From assembly GCA_002471665.1 (NCBI GenBank), contig DKQK01000020.1, forward strand, positions 1 through 43,906: a DNA stretch of 43,906 nt, written 5' to 3'. Numbering within the stretch: position 1 is the stretch's first letter; each line of letters opens with the position of its first letter. This DNA comes from Gammaproteobacteria bacterium UBA7310. GTDB lineage: Bacteria; Pseudomonadota; Gammaproteobacteria; Pseudomonadales; Ketobacteraceae. The position numbers and the translations under genes were made by a program. A model generated the notes under the pieces. That model was not told where the DNA came from and searched no databases. It saw only the letters and a program-made list of their open reading frames with translations. Positions 24,883 to 33,813 of this stretch are shown one piece after another.

Positions 24883-27141
24883 TCAACTGCGTTGCGCGTA
24901 AGCTTTTAGCATGCTGGGAATATCCAGAATAAGGGCGATTCGCCCATCGCCGGTAATGGTTGCCCCGGCCATACCGGGTGTACCGTGCAGCATTTTTCCA
25001 AGAGGCTTAATAACCACTTCCTCCTGGCCAATCAGCTGATCCACCACAAAACCCACCTTTTGGGTACCAACGCTGACAATAACAACGTGGGCCTCCTTAT
25101 CCTTATTCTCTGCACCCCGAATCAACCAGCGCTTCAGGTGAAACAGAGGCAACGCTTTCTCCCGTACCACCACCACTTCCTGCCCATCCACCACGTTGGT
25201 GCGCGACAGATCCAAGTGAAAAATTTCATTCACGTTCACCAGAGGTAAAGCAAAAGCCTGTTTGCCCAGCATCACCATCAGGGTTGGCATAATCGCCAGT
25301 GTCAGGGGTACTTTTATGGCAATGCGGGTACCAACGTTCTTCTCCGAATGGACTTCAATAGTACCGTTCAGTTGGGTGATCTTGGTTTTCACCACATCCA
25401 TGCCCACACCACGACCAGACACATCTGAAATCTGCTCTTTGGTGGAAAAACCGGGATGAAATATCAGATTGAAGGCTTCCGTATCACTGAGGCGATCGGC
25501 GGCTTCGGTATCCATCAGGCCTTTTTCAACCGCTTTACGCCGCAACATAGCCGGATCCATGCCGCCACCGTCGTCAGTAATGGAGAGAACAATATGGTCG
25601 CCTTCCTGCTCTGCGGCCAGGTACACCTTACCCATGCGCGGCTTACCGATTTTCTCGCGCTCATCCGGTGCTTCTATGCCATGATCCACGCTGTTGCGCA
25701 CCAAATGCACCAGCGGATCCGCCAGGGCTTCCACCAGATTCTTATCCAGATCCGTCTCTTCACCCTCCAGTTCCAGGGTGATTTCCTTTTTCAGGTTTCG
25801 AGCCAGATCCCGCACCACACGCGGGAAGCGACCAAAGACTTTCTTGATGGGCTGCATACGGGTTTTCATAACCGCCGTTTGCAAATCACCGGTGACCACA
25901 TCCAGATTGGCAACCGCCTTGGCCAGATCCTCGTCTGCAGTGCGCAAACCAAGTCGCACCAACCGGTTACGCACCAGTACCAGTTCGCCCACCATATTCA
26001 TGATCTCATCCAGGCGTTTGGTATCAACTCGAACGGTATTTTCCGCCGCGGCAGGTGCCTCTTTGCCGGCGGCAGGCTTCGTTGGTGCAGCGGCTTTGGC
26101 TGCCGGTGCCTCAGCTTTCTTGGGTTCTTCGGCAACAGCTTTGGCCGCGGGCCGGGACACAGCAGCTGGTTTATTCACAGCTGCAGCCCCAGAGCTCACT
26201 GGGGGCTCAGCCTGATTCTTGGTAGGGCCTTTACCCTTACCGTGCAGATCATCCAGTAGCGATTCAAATTCGTCATCGGTAATCAAGTCATCGGAGGAAG
26301 CACCCGATGTTGATTGGCCACCACCAGTATCCGCTTTTGGCGTGCCACCGTGTTTGCCCTTGCCGTGCAATTCATCCAGCAGCGACTCAAATTCATCATC
26401 GGTGATCTCTTCCGAACCCTTACCCGCGTCAGATGCTGCGGGTGCCACATCCGCAGGTGCTCCGCCAAATTTACCTTTGCCATGCAACTGATCCAGCAAC
26501 GCCTCAAACTCGTCCTCGGTAATTTCATCAGCTGAGCCAGTTGTGGTTGCTGGTTCATCTTCGCCAAACAGGTCTACGCCATCTGACTGCTTGGGCGCCG
26601 GCTCCGCAGCCGCGGCTTGCCCGGGCTTATTGTCGTCCAATGCATCAAGGAACTGCTCAAACTCCTCATCGGTGATGTCGCCCCTCTCAGGTTCACCCTG
26701 CGCTTCCACCGCTGCAGGTTCCGCATCAGTTTTGGCAGCTGCACTTGGCGAGTCACCCTGTAGAATAGCGTGCAATGCACTCATCAGGGCAGGATCGGCC
26801 GGTTCAGGATATTGACGGCCATTGACCTGCTCAAACATGGAATTCACCGCATCCAAGGCTTGTAACACCACATCCATCAGATCTGAATTAACGGTTAGTT
26901 TTCCATTGCGCAGCAGGTCAAATATATTCTCAGCGGCATGGCATAACTCTACCAACGTATCCAGTTGTAAAAACCCGGCCCCGCCTTTGACAGTGTGGAA
27001 ACCGCGGAAGATGGCATTCAATAAGTCAGCATCGTCAGGACGGTTTTCCAGGTCCACAAGCTGTTCAGACAGCACTTCCAGAATCTCACCTGCTTCAACC
27101 AGAAAATCCTGCAGTATTTCTTCGTCGCCGTCGAAGCTCAT
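24883..27141 (-). CDS. cheA: chemotaxis histidine kinase CheA
   Basis: Central kinase that phosphorylates CheY and CheB. In 752 residues: Hpt domain P1 with H49 in FHTVKGGAGF, a long linker (about 130-368), P3 dimerisation helices, P4 ATPase (N box HLVRNSVDHGIE, G1 DDGGGMD, G2 GRGVGMDVV) and P5 CheW-like domain. The linker holds four copies of an acidic helix (at 155-169, 206-224, 245-263, 286-304) with core ITDDEFESLLDELHGKGK, followed by an alanine/proline/lysine run, in place of an obvious P2 domain. The repeats may be the docking region for ParP/ParC, by analogy with the localisation domain of Vibrio CheA. Lies between cheZ and cheB. Confidence 0.97.
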   Translation of the reverse strand: MSFDGDEEILQDFLVEAGEILEVLSEQLVDLENRPDDADLLNAIFRGFHTVKGGAGFLQLDTLVELCHAAENIFDLLRNGKLTVNSDLMDVVLQALDAVNSMFEQVNGRQYPEPADPALMSALHAILQGDSPSAAAKTDAEPAAVEAQGEPERGDITDEEFEQFLDALDDNKPGQAAAAEPAPKQSDGVDLFGEDEPATTTGSADEITEDEFEALLDQLHGKGKFGGAPADVAPAASDAGKGSEEITDDEFESLLDELHGKGKHGGTPKADTGGGQSTSGASSDDLITDDEFESLLDDLHGKGKGPTKNQAEPPVSSGAAAVNKPAAVSRPAAKAVAEEPKKAEAPAAKAAAPTKPAAGKEAPAAAENTVRVDTKRLDEIMNMVGELVLVRNRLVRLGLRTADEDLAKAVANLDVVTGDLQTAVMKTRMQPIKKVFGRFPRVVRDLARNLKKEITLELEGEETDLDKNLVEALADPLVHLVRNSVDHGIEAPDEREKIGKPRMGKVYLAAEQEGDHIVLSITDDGGGMDPAMLRRKAVEKGLMDTEAADRLSDTEAFNLIFHPGFSTKEQISDVSGRGVGMDVVKTKITQLNGTIEVHSEKNVGTRIAIKVPLTLAIMPTLMVMLGKQAFALPLVNVNEIFHLDLSRTNVVDGQEVVVVREKALPLFHLKRWLIRGAENKDKEAHVVIVSVGTQKVGFVVDQLIGQEEVVIKPLGKMLHGTPGMAGATITGDGRIALILDIPSMLKAYAQRS
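26230..26679 (-). repeat. four acidic-helix repeats in the CheA linker
   Basis: Coding repeats: three near-identical 19-residue units with core EITDDEFESLLDELHGKGK and one diverged unit (DITDEEFEQFLDALD) spaced by about 40-50 residues of low-complexity linker. The DNA copies are also similar, so recombination could change the copy number. Confidence 0.9.
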
Positions 27142-27153
27142 CCCCTGACTCCT

Positions 27154-27924
27154 TTAAAAACCAAGACTGGAAAGTAAAGCATCAACATCATCCTGGTTGG
27201 ATACAACATCTTCCCTTGCTTCAGGGTTAATAATGGGGCCTTCCGGACCGATGGGATCTTCTTCACTTTTATTTTGTGTTTGAGAAATATCGTGTTTAAG
27301 GCCGGTAATCTGATCGATGGTGCTGGCCATTGTCACCAGGTTTACCAGATTATCTTCCACTTCCTTCACCAACTGAATCACCCGTTTGATGACCTGCCCG
27401 GTGAGATCCTGATAATCCTGCGCCAACATGATGTTTGAGAGATTGGAATCTATACGAGTCGATTCATCCACTGCGGTACACAGGAAACCATCGATCTTTT
27501 TGGTGAGCTGGCGAAACTCATCGGCAGTCATTTCACGGCGCATCAACCGATCCCATTCGGATTTCAGATTGCTGGCTGTTTCGCGCAAATGGGCCGACAC
27601 AGGCATGGTGTTTTCAACCATGTCCATGGTCTTGTTGGCAGCAGTTTCTGTCTTTTCAATAACGTAACTCAAGCGATCGGAGGCATCCTGCATGCGGGAC
27701 ATTTCTTCCCGCATCTCGCTGTTGCTGGTATCGATGGCAAAATTTTTGATCGATTCATGCAGACTGCGTGTTAACTTGCCCACTTCCTGGAACAACACTT
27801 GATCACGCTGATTATGCAGGGACGAAATTGTCCGCATCGCTTCCTTGGCATCCCCACTTTCCAATTGTTCAACCAGGGTTTTGGCATACTCAACCAAGTT
27901 ATCCTGATGGGCTTGCTCCGTCAT
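27154..27924 (-). CDS. cheZ: CheY-P phosphatase CheZ
   Basis: Removes phosphate from CheY to end the tumble or turn signal. The 256-residue, mostly helical protein shows the conserved catalytic segment MLAQDYQDLTGQVIKRV (about 165-182), where the Asp and the Gln insert into the CheY active site, and a C-terminal CheY-binding helix (QDDVDALLSSLGF). It stands between cheY and cheA with short gaps, the usual order. The acidic middle (NKSEEDPIGPEGP) is a flexible link. Confidence 0.95.
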   Translation of the reverse strand: MTEQAHQDNLVEYAKTLVEQLESGDAKEAMRTISSLHNQRDQVLFQEVGKLTRSLHESIKNFAIDTSNSEMREEMSRMQDASDRLSYVIEKTETAANKTMDMVENTMPVSAHLRETASNLKSEWDRLMRREMTADEFRQLTKKIDGFLCTAVDESTRIDSNLSNIMLAQDYQDLTGQVIKRVIQLVKEVEDNLVNLVTMASTIDQITGLKHDISQTQNKSEEDPIGPEGPIINPEAREDVVSNQDDVDALLSSLGF

Positions 27925-27958
27925 GCTTGTCTCACATCTGCGTTAACGGTGAATGTTG

Positions 27959-28333
27959 CTATGCATCGACGCGCTCAAAGATCTTCTCAATCTTTTCTTT
28001 CAGCGCCTGCGCAGTGAAGGGTTTCACAACATAGCCGTTTACGCCTGCTTGGGCGGCTTCAATGATTTGCTCACGCTTGGCTTCTGCAGTCACCATCAAT
28101 ACCGGCAGACTTTGCAGCTTATCGTCAGCACGCACCGCCTTCAGCAGATCAATGCCCGTCATACCCGGCATATTCCAATCCGTAATAAGAAAATCAAAAT
28201 CGGAGGATTTCAGTAATGGCAGAGCTGAGCTTCCATCATCGGCTTCTTGGGTGTTGGTAAAGCCCAGATCCCGCAGCAGGTTCTTGATAATGCGTCTCAT
28301 CGTGGAAAAGTCATCAACAATGAGGATTTTCAT
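27959..28333 (-). CDS. cheY: chemotaxis response regulator CheY
   Basis: Single receiver domain (124 residues) that, when phosphorylated, binds the flagellar switch FliM. The acidic pair is in ILIVDDFSTMRR, the phospho-site in LITDWNMPG, the switch threonine in MVTAEAK and the lysine in VVKPF. ATG 28331-28333 gives the usual MKILIVDD start. However, GGAGG lies five bases before a TTG at 28345, which would give MDKNMKILIVDD, similar to the longer N-terminus of Vibrio CheY-3; this start may be the real one. First gene of the che block, 175 bases after fliA. Confidence 0.96.
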   Translation of the reverse strand: MKILIVDDFSTMRRIIKNLLRDLGFTNTQEADDGSSALPLLKSSDFDFLITDWNMPGMTGIDLLKAVRADDKLQSLPVLMVTAEAKREQIIEAAQAGVNGYVVKPFTAQALKEKIEKIFERVDA

Positions 28334-28416
28334 GTTCTTGTCCAAGGTTGCCTCCAATGAACCCAGTTCACTACGTTTGTGCAAACTACTGAGATTTCTG
28401 GCTATTGAACGACCTG

Positions 28417-28466
28417 TTAACAGAAAGATTGCGGCATTGGGGCGTTCAACAGTCCCTTTCTGTTAA
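28417..28466. repeat. 11-base inverted repeat between fliA and cheY
   Basis: TTAACAGAAAG at 28417-28427 and CTTTCTGTTAA at 28456-28466 are perfect inverted copies with 28 bases between. The stem is AT-rich and not followed by a T-run, so it is more like paired binding sites than a terminator. It lies upstream of cheY on the minus strand. Confidence 0.6.
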
Positions 28467-28508
28467 TTCTAGTAGGTGTTTTGGTCTGATCCAGTTTTTG
28501 GAGAAGAA

Positions 28509-29234
28509 TCAAAGCCACTCTTGCAGCCTGGATCGCAGGCGCTGGGCTGCCTGACTGTGAATCTGACTGACCCTGGACTCACTCACCCCCAGCACCTGCC
28601 CGATTTCCTTGAGGTTCAGCTCTTCATCATAGTAAAGGGACAGGACTAATTGCTCTCGTTCGGGAAGTTGCTCAATGGCCCGGGCCAGGTGGGTACGGAA
28701 AACGCCGTTCTGCAGATCATCCAGGGGGTTTTCAGCCTGCTCCTGCTGTAATCCGGTGGTGATGTGGTCTTCGGCACCTTCCAATTCGTTCAGGCTGAAC
28801 AGACGGGTGGCGGTGCTGTCCTGCAGCATGAGGTGATATTCTTCCATCGATACACCCAGCCGCCCGGCAATATCGCGATCCCGTGCATCGGCACCGGTCT
28901 CACTCTCGATTTCATGGATAACCTGTTGAATTCGCCGGGCATTACGATGCACTGAACGGGGTGCCCATTCGCCTTTGCGTAACTCATCCACCATAGCGCC
29001 GCGAATGCGAATACCGGCATAGGTTTCAAAGCTCGCTCCCTTACTGCTGTCGAAACGCTTAAGCGCATCCAACAAGCCAAGCATACCTGCCTGATAGAGA
29101 TCCTCGACGGAAACCCCGGCCGGCATCCTGACCATCAGATGATGGGCGATACGCTTTACCAGCGGAGTGTGTTGCTCCACCAGGGTATCCAGTTGCGGCG
29201 CCGTTTCATCGTTGTACATAGCCTGTCGCTTCAT
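28509..29234 (-). CDS. fliA: flagellar sigma factor FliA (sigma-28)
   Basis: Directs RNA polymerase to late flagellar and chemotaxis genes. In 241 residues: region 2 with LVKRIAHHLMVRMPAGVSVEDLYQAGMLGLLDALKRFD and FETYAGIRIRGAMVDELR, region 3, and region 4 with the helix-turn-helix LNLKEIGQVLGVSESRVSQIHSQA. Several Met codons lie at the start; I chose the one at 29232-29234 (MKRQAMYND), though 29219 and 29243 are possible and none has a clear ribosome site. It begins 25 bases after fleN. Its antagonist FlgM is not in the window. Confidence 0.95.
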   Translation of the reverse strand: MKRQAMYNDETAPQLDTLVEQHTPLVKRIAHHLMVRMPAGVSVEDLYQAGMLGLLDALKRFDSSKGASFETYAGIRIRGAMVDELRKGEWAPRSVHRNARRIQQVIHEIESETGADARDRDIAGRLGVSMEEYHLMLQDSTATRLFSLNELEGAEDHITTGLQQEQAENPLDDLQNGVFRTHLARAIEQLPEREQLVLSLYYDEELNLKEIGQVLGVSESRVSQIHSQAAQRLRSRLQEWL

Positions 29235-29259
29235 GCCCAGCATTGGAAAGTCGGTTGTC

Positions 29260-30081
29260 CTATCGGGCAACGGCTCCCTGCACCAGCCGATCCACAAAGA
29301 ACTCCAGGTGCCCCCTGGGAGTTGTCGGCAACGGCCAGCTATCCACTTTATTGGCCAGGGTTCGGAAAGCTAGCGCCGCTTTACTACGGGGATAGGCTTC
29401 CACCACCGGCTTCTGTCGCATGACCGCCTTTCTGAGGTAGTCATCAAATGGAATGCAGCCGGAAAATTGCAGGGCCACATCCAAAAATCGGTCGGTAACT
29501 TTGGTCAACTTGTTGTATATCTCACGCCCTTCCTGCTGCGTGCGAACCATGTTGGCCACCACGTTAAAGCGGTATATCCCATGCTTTTGATTAAGAATTT
29601 TCATCATGGCGTAGGCATCCGTTATGGAGGTTGGCTCATTGGTGACGACAAACAGGCTCTCCTGCGCGGCCGTCACAAAGCTCATGACCATCTCTGAGAT
29701 ACCCGCTGCGGTATCAATGATCAGTACATCCACATCATCACTGAGTTCACTGAAAGCATGTATCAGACCAGCGTGTTCGCGAGGGCCCATGCTGACCAGC
29801 TCCTGGGTACCGGATGAGGCCGGCACAATCTTAATGCCGCCGGGCCCTTCCACCAGAATATCCCTGATATTGCACTCGCCCCTCAACACATGGGAGAGGT
29901 TTTCACGCGCGGAAATGCCCAACAGTATATCCAGGTTGGCCAAGCCAAGATCGGCGTCCAGCAACACGACTCTGCGCCCCATCTCCGCCAGACACACCCC
30001 CAGATTAATGGAGACATTACTTTTTCCAACTCCACCTTTGCCACCGGTGACGGCGATAACCTGCACGGGATGAATGCTCAT
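29260..30081 (-). CDS. fleN: MinD-like ATPase FleN (FlhG), flagellar number
   Basis: Restricts flagellar number, in pseudomonads by acting on FleQ. The 273-residue protein has the deviant Walker A GGKGGVGKSN (13-22), VVLLDADLGLANLDILLG (Walker A' region), Walker B VDVLIIDTAAGIS, and the typical SFVTAAQESLFVVTNEPTSITDAYA. ATG 30079-30081 (MSIHPVQ) was chosen; a GTG six codons upstream is in frame. It follows flhF by 33 bases, the usual flhF-fleN pair of polar flagellates. FleQ itself is not in the window. Confidence 0.95.
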   Translation of the reverse strand: MSIHPVQVIAVTGGKGGVGKSNVSINLGVCLAEMGRRVVLLDADLGLANLDILLGISARENLSHVLRGECNIRDILVEGPGGIKIVPASSGTQELVSMGPREHAGLIHAFSELSDDVDVLIIDTAAGISEMVMSFVTAAQESLFVVTNEPTSITDAYAMMKILNQKHGIYRFNVVANMVRTQQEGREIYNKLTKVTDRFLDVALQFSGCIPFDDYLRKAVMRQKPVVEAYPRSKAALAFRTLANKVDSWPLPTTPRGHLEFFVDRLVQGAVAR

Positions 30082-30114
30082 AAACGTTTTTCTATACACC
30101 TTATGTTGTCTTCG

Positions 30115-31551
30115 TTAGCCGCAAGCCAGATCAGGTTCGTGCGCCGAAATAGCTTCGTTGTACCAGTCCGCCACCTGATCCTCATCCATGCGGTACTCTT
30201 TAGCGAGCGCAATAGCATGGTTGATCAGGCGACTGGCATGCGGGCGGGCAATATCGTCCGGAATGTTCTGACCGTCCGTGATATAGGCAATAGGCAACTG
30301 CGATTCTATCGCAACACTTAAAGCCTCGCCCAAACTGGCCGATTCGTCCAGTTTTGTCAGTATGCAGCCCTCAAGATTCAAATGCTTATATTCATTGATG
30401 GCTCGATCCAGAATCCGGCGCTGACTGGTGGATGACAGTACCAGCCAGCGCTGAATATTGGCGCCCATGCTCTCAAGCATAGTCATTTGTTCACGATGTA
30501 CCTGATCTTTGTGACTTAACCCGGCGGTATCAATCAGTACCAGCTTCTTGCGGGACAGTGAACGCAGCAGCTGATCGAGGCTCTGCTGTTCCGTCACCAC
30601 ACGAACCGGCACCTTCAGTATACGGCCTAACGTGCTCAGCTGTTCGTGTCCGGCTATCCGATAACTGTCGGTGGTAATGAGCGCCAAATTCTCGGCGCCA
30701 TGCTCCAGCACGAACCGGGTAGCGATTTTGGCAATGGTTGTGGTTTTACCCACCCCGGCCGGTCCCACGAATGCGAATATACCACCATGGGAAACAATGT
30801 CTTCCTGCATAAGAGGCAAATCATCGCTCAGCTCCAGCAACGCTTCACGCCAGGCGGCCTTGGCATCCGCATCCGGTTTCAGATTACGAACCAGCTTACG
30901 GCTCAGGGCCGGAGACAACCCCAAACGTGCCAATTTTTTGAATACTGTAGCTTCCAAGGGATGGCGATGGGAAAAATTACCCCAGGCCACATTGGCCATT
31001 TGCACATTCAGCATCTGACGTAACTGGCTCAGTTCACCCCGCATGGCCGCCAGCTCCGGGCTGGGTTGGGTAGAGACCGACGGCCGGGCCACCGGCTCAG
31101 CGTTGCGTTCCCGCGGTACGGCTTTGGCCTTGCCCTGTGCACTCAGCTGCACCTGAAGATCCGGATCGTTTGGCTCGTCACCCTCATTTAGGCGCTGCAG
31201 CCACATATCATTAAACTTCTTATTGGCCAGTTCACGACGCTGCAACGCTTCCATCAGCTCAGCCCTGTCTTCGGCACTGGTATTGAAAGCAGCACGCTCA
31301 TTCAGCATCCGGGCAGGATCACCCTGAGCCGGAGCAGCAGACGAATCCGCCATAAAATCGGGAATGTGGTTCTGCTTGCGCTCGCGGGCTTTGTGCTGCT
31401 CAACAAACTCATCGTAATCAGCAGCGGCCACGATTTCGATACCGTTGGCAACCTTGCGATTGGAGAGAATCACAGCGTCTGCACCCAGTTCCTCACGAAC
31501 CAATTTCAAAGCCTGACGCATGTCTGCTGCAATGAATTTTTTTGTGTTCAT
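30115..31551 (-). CDS. flhF: SRP-family GTPase FlhF, flagellar placement
   Basis: Marks the pole where the flagellum is built. The 478-residue protein has a B domain N-terminus (MNTKKFIAADMRQALKLVREELG), a polar linker, an N domain, and an SRP-type GTPase domain: G1 GPAGVGKTT (263-271), the LITTDSYRIAGHEQL region, DTAGLSHKD (G3) and TKLDESASLGEAL (G4). Gap to flhA is 39 bases and to fleN 33. The flhA-flhF-fleN-fliA order is that of pseudomonads and vibrios. Confidence 0.97.
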   Translation of the reverse strand: MNTKKFIAADMRQALKLVREELGADAVILSNRKVANGIEIVAAADYDEFVEQHKARERKQNHIPDFMADSSAAPAQGDPARMLNERAAFNTSAEDRAELMEALQRRELANKKFNDMWLQRLNEGDEPNDPDLQVQLSAQGKAKAVPRERNAEPVARPSVSTQPSPELAAMRGELSQLRQMLNVQMANVAWGNFSHRHPLEATVFKKLARLGLSPALSRKLVRNLKPDADAKAAWREALLELSDDLPLMQEDIVSHGGIFAFVGPAGVGKTTTIAKIATRFVLEHGAENLALITTDSYRIAGHEQLSTLGRILKVPVRVVTEQQSLDQLLRSLSRKKLVLIDTAGLSHKDQVHREQMTMLESMGANIQRWLVLSSTSQRRILDRAINEYKHLNLEGCILTKLDESASLGEALSVAIESQLPIAYITDGQNIPDDIARPHASRLINHAIALAKEYRMDEDQVADWYNEAISAHEPDLACG

Positions 31552-31590
31552 GATCGTCTATCCTCGCTGCTTCCGCGGCCGTTGATTCAA

Positions 31591-33711
31591 TTACTGGCCC
31601 ACTGAAGCGGTAATGGTAATCTGTTTGTTATCCGGTATCTCGTTATAAGAGAGTACATTCAAGCCCTGCACACTGAACCGAAGAAAGCGTGACAACATCG
31701 GTCTGATGCCCGCGGATACCAGCAATACAGGAGGGTTACCCGCCAGCTCCTGCTTCTGCACTGCATCGGAAACCGAACGTTGCAGTTTCTCCGCCAGCCC
31801 CGGCTCGATCACCGCGTCGCTTGCGGTACCGCCAGAATTTATGGCTTGCTGTACTGCCTGTAGCAACAACTGTTCCAATTCCGGTTGCAATGTAATGACG
31901 GGCAGCTCACGCCCCACGCCGTATATGGTCTGGACGATAAGGCGGGATAAAGACACGCGCGCGGCAGAGGTCAGTGCGTCAGTGTCTTGACTCTTCGGTG
32001 CCAGCTCCGCCAATGCTTCGGCGATGGTGCGAATATCCCGAATCGGCACCCCTTCCTGTAACAGGTTTTGCAATACCTTGTGTAACTTGCTCAGTGGCAG
32101 CGGGTTGGGAACCAGATTCTCCACCAGTTTCGGCGACGCTTTCTGCAGATTCTCCAGCAACTTCTGAACTTCCTCAAAGCCCAGCAGTTCATGGGAATGT
32201 CGCAACATCACCTGATTGATGTGCGTTGCCACCACGGTGCTGGCATCCACCACGGTATAGCCCATGGTTTGGGCCTGATCCCGTTGGCTGGGCTCGATCC
32301 ACACCGCATCCAGGCCAAACGCCGGATCTTTGCATTCAATACCGTTGATGGAACCAAACACTTGACCTGGGTTGATGGCTAACTCCCGATCGGCATGAAT
32401 TTCTGCTTCATCAATGGCCACCCCCATCAAAGTGATACGATAGGCATTGGGCAACAGGTCCAGGTTGTCACGGATATGTACCGACGGCACCAGAAAGCCC
32501 AGTTCCTGGGAGAGCTTTTTGCGTACCCCCTTGATCCGCCCCAGAAGCTGCCCGCCCTGGGATTTATCGACCAAAGGAATCAGGCGGTACCCTACTTCCA
32601 ATCCAATTGCATCCACCGGCTGCACGTCATCCCAACCCAACTCCTTGAATTCATTCTCACGCTGAGCCGCCATCTCTTCCACTTTTCGGGCTTCTTTTTC
32701 TTCCTCCCGTACCTGACCACCTTCGGCCTGGCGTCGGTAGTAAATCCAGTAAGCTCCGGCGGCGCACAGGGTGCCCAAGCCCAGAAAGGCAAAATGCGGC
32801 ATACCGGGGATCACCCCCATAATCACCAGGATCACTGCGGCAATGGCCAGTGCCTGGGGTGAGCCAAACATCTGCACCATGATCTGGTTCCCCATATCCT
32901 GGGAGCTGTTGACACGGGTAACAATGATGGCGGCGGCTGTCGACAGGAGCAGCGAGGGAATCTGTGCCACCAGGCCATCACCGATGGTGAGCAGCGCGTA
33001 AACCTTGAGAGCATCACTGAAGCCCAGATTGTACTGCGCCATACCAATGGCCAAGCCACCGATAATGTTGATCAACAAAATCAAGATACCGGCAATGGCA
33101 TCACCGCGAACAAATTTACTGGCACCATCCATGGCACCATAGAAATCCGCTTCCTGGGACACTTCCGCGCGGCGTGTTTTCGCTTCTTCCTGGTCAATTA
33201 CCCCGGCATTCAGGTCAGCATCAATGGACATCTGCTTGCCGGGCATGGCGTCCAGGGTAAATCGGGCGCTCACTTCCGATATACGGCCGGCACCTTTGGT
33301 GACCACCACAAAATTGATGATCACCAAAATCAGAAACACCACCAACCCCACGGCATAATTGCCACCAATGACCACCTCACCAAAAGACTGGATCACTTTA
33401 CCGGCCGCATCACCGCCTTCATGGCCACGCAATAACACCACCCGAGTTGACGCCACGTTCAGTGCCAACCGCAGCAAAGTGGCGATCAACAGTACCGTCG
33501 GAAAAATGGCAAACTCCAGCGGCCGCATGGTGTAAACAGACACCAACAACACCACCAGGGCCAATGCGATATTAAAAGTGAACAGCACATCCAGCAGAAT
33601 GGACGGCATGGGCAAGGTCATCATTGCCATGATGATCAGCAGGAATATGGGGGCACCCCAATTGCCCTGCTTTAAAATATTTCCACCTCGAGTCGCAACA
33701 CCTGCAGCCAT
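31591..33711 (-). CDS. flhA: flagellar export gate protein FlhA
   Basis: Forms the nonameric export gate that moves flagellar subunits using the proton motive force. The 706-residue form has about eight N-terminal membrane segments (to about residue 330) with the conserved cytoplasmic loop around KGAGRISEVSARFTLDAMPGKQM, and a large C-terminal docking domain. ATG 33709-33711 (MAAGVATRGG) has AAGG six bases upstream and is preferred over a start eight codons earlier. A sigma-54 promoter sequence lies about 60 bases upstream, so flhA-flhF-fleN-fliA can be started separately from fliL-flhB. Confidence 0.97.
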   Translation of the reverse strand: MAAGVATRGGNILKQGNWGAPIFLLIIMAMMTLPMPSILLDVLFTFNIALALVVLLVSVYTMRPLEFAIFPTVLLIATLLRLALNVASTRVVLLRGHEGGDAAGKVIQSFGEVVIGGNYAVGLVVFLILVIINFVVVTKGAGRISEVSARFTLDAMPGKQMSIDADLNAGVIDQEEAKTRRAEVSQEADFYGAMDGASKFVRGDAIAGILILLINIIGGLAIGMAQYNLGFSDALKVYALLTIGDGLVAQIPSLLLSTAAAIIVTRVNSSQDMGNQIMVQMFGSPQALAIAAVILVIMGVIPGMPHFAFLGLGTLCAAGAYWIYYRRQAEGGQVREEEKEARKVEEMAAQRENEFKELGWDDVQPVDAIGLEVGYRLIPLVDKSQGGQLLGRIKGVRKKLSQELGFLVPSVHIRDNLDLLPNAYRITLMGVAIDEAEIHADRELAINPGQVFGSINGIECKDPAFGLDAVWIEPSQRDQAQTMGYTVVDASTVVATHINQVMLRHSHELLGFEEVQKLLENLQKASPKLVENLVPNPLPLSKLHKVLQNLLQEGVPIRDIRTIAEALAELAPKSQDTDALTSAARVSLSRLIVQTIYGVGRELPVITLQPELEQLLLQAVQQAINSGGTASDAVIEPGLAEKLQRSVSDAVQKQELAGNPPVLLVSAGIRPMLSRFLRFSVQGLNVLSYNEIPDNKQITITASVGQ

Positions 33712-33770
33712 AGCACCCTTGCCTTGCACCAACAAAAAATTGACACTTTAATCGTGCCTACACTCTACGG

Positions 33771-33786
33771 GGCAAGGATCGTGCCT
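33771..33786 (-). promoter_or_regulatory. sigma-54 promoter before flhA
   Basis: Minus strand reads AGGCAC-GATCC-TTGCC: the GG and GC pairs sit exactly ten bases apart as in TGGCAC-N5-TTGCW, with one mismatch in the -24 box and a C for W at the end. The expected start is near 33760, about 49 bases before the flhA ATG. In pseudomonads flhA is under FleQ and RpoN, which agrees. Confidence 0.75.
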
Positions 33787-33813
33787 GAATAAGCTATTCC
33801 CGAAAATAAATCG

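Noticed and set aside
28417..28466. FliA (sigma-28) promoter for cheY, with GCCGCAAT on the minus strand
   Set aside because: Only GCCG of the -10 fits and there is no TAAA at the required 15-base spacing.
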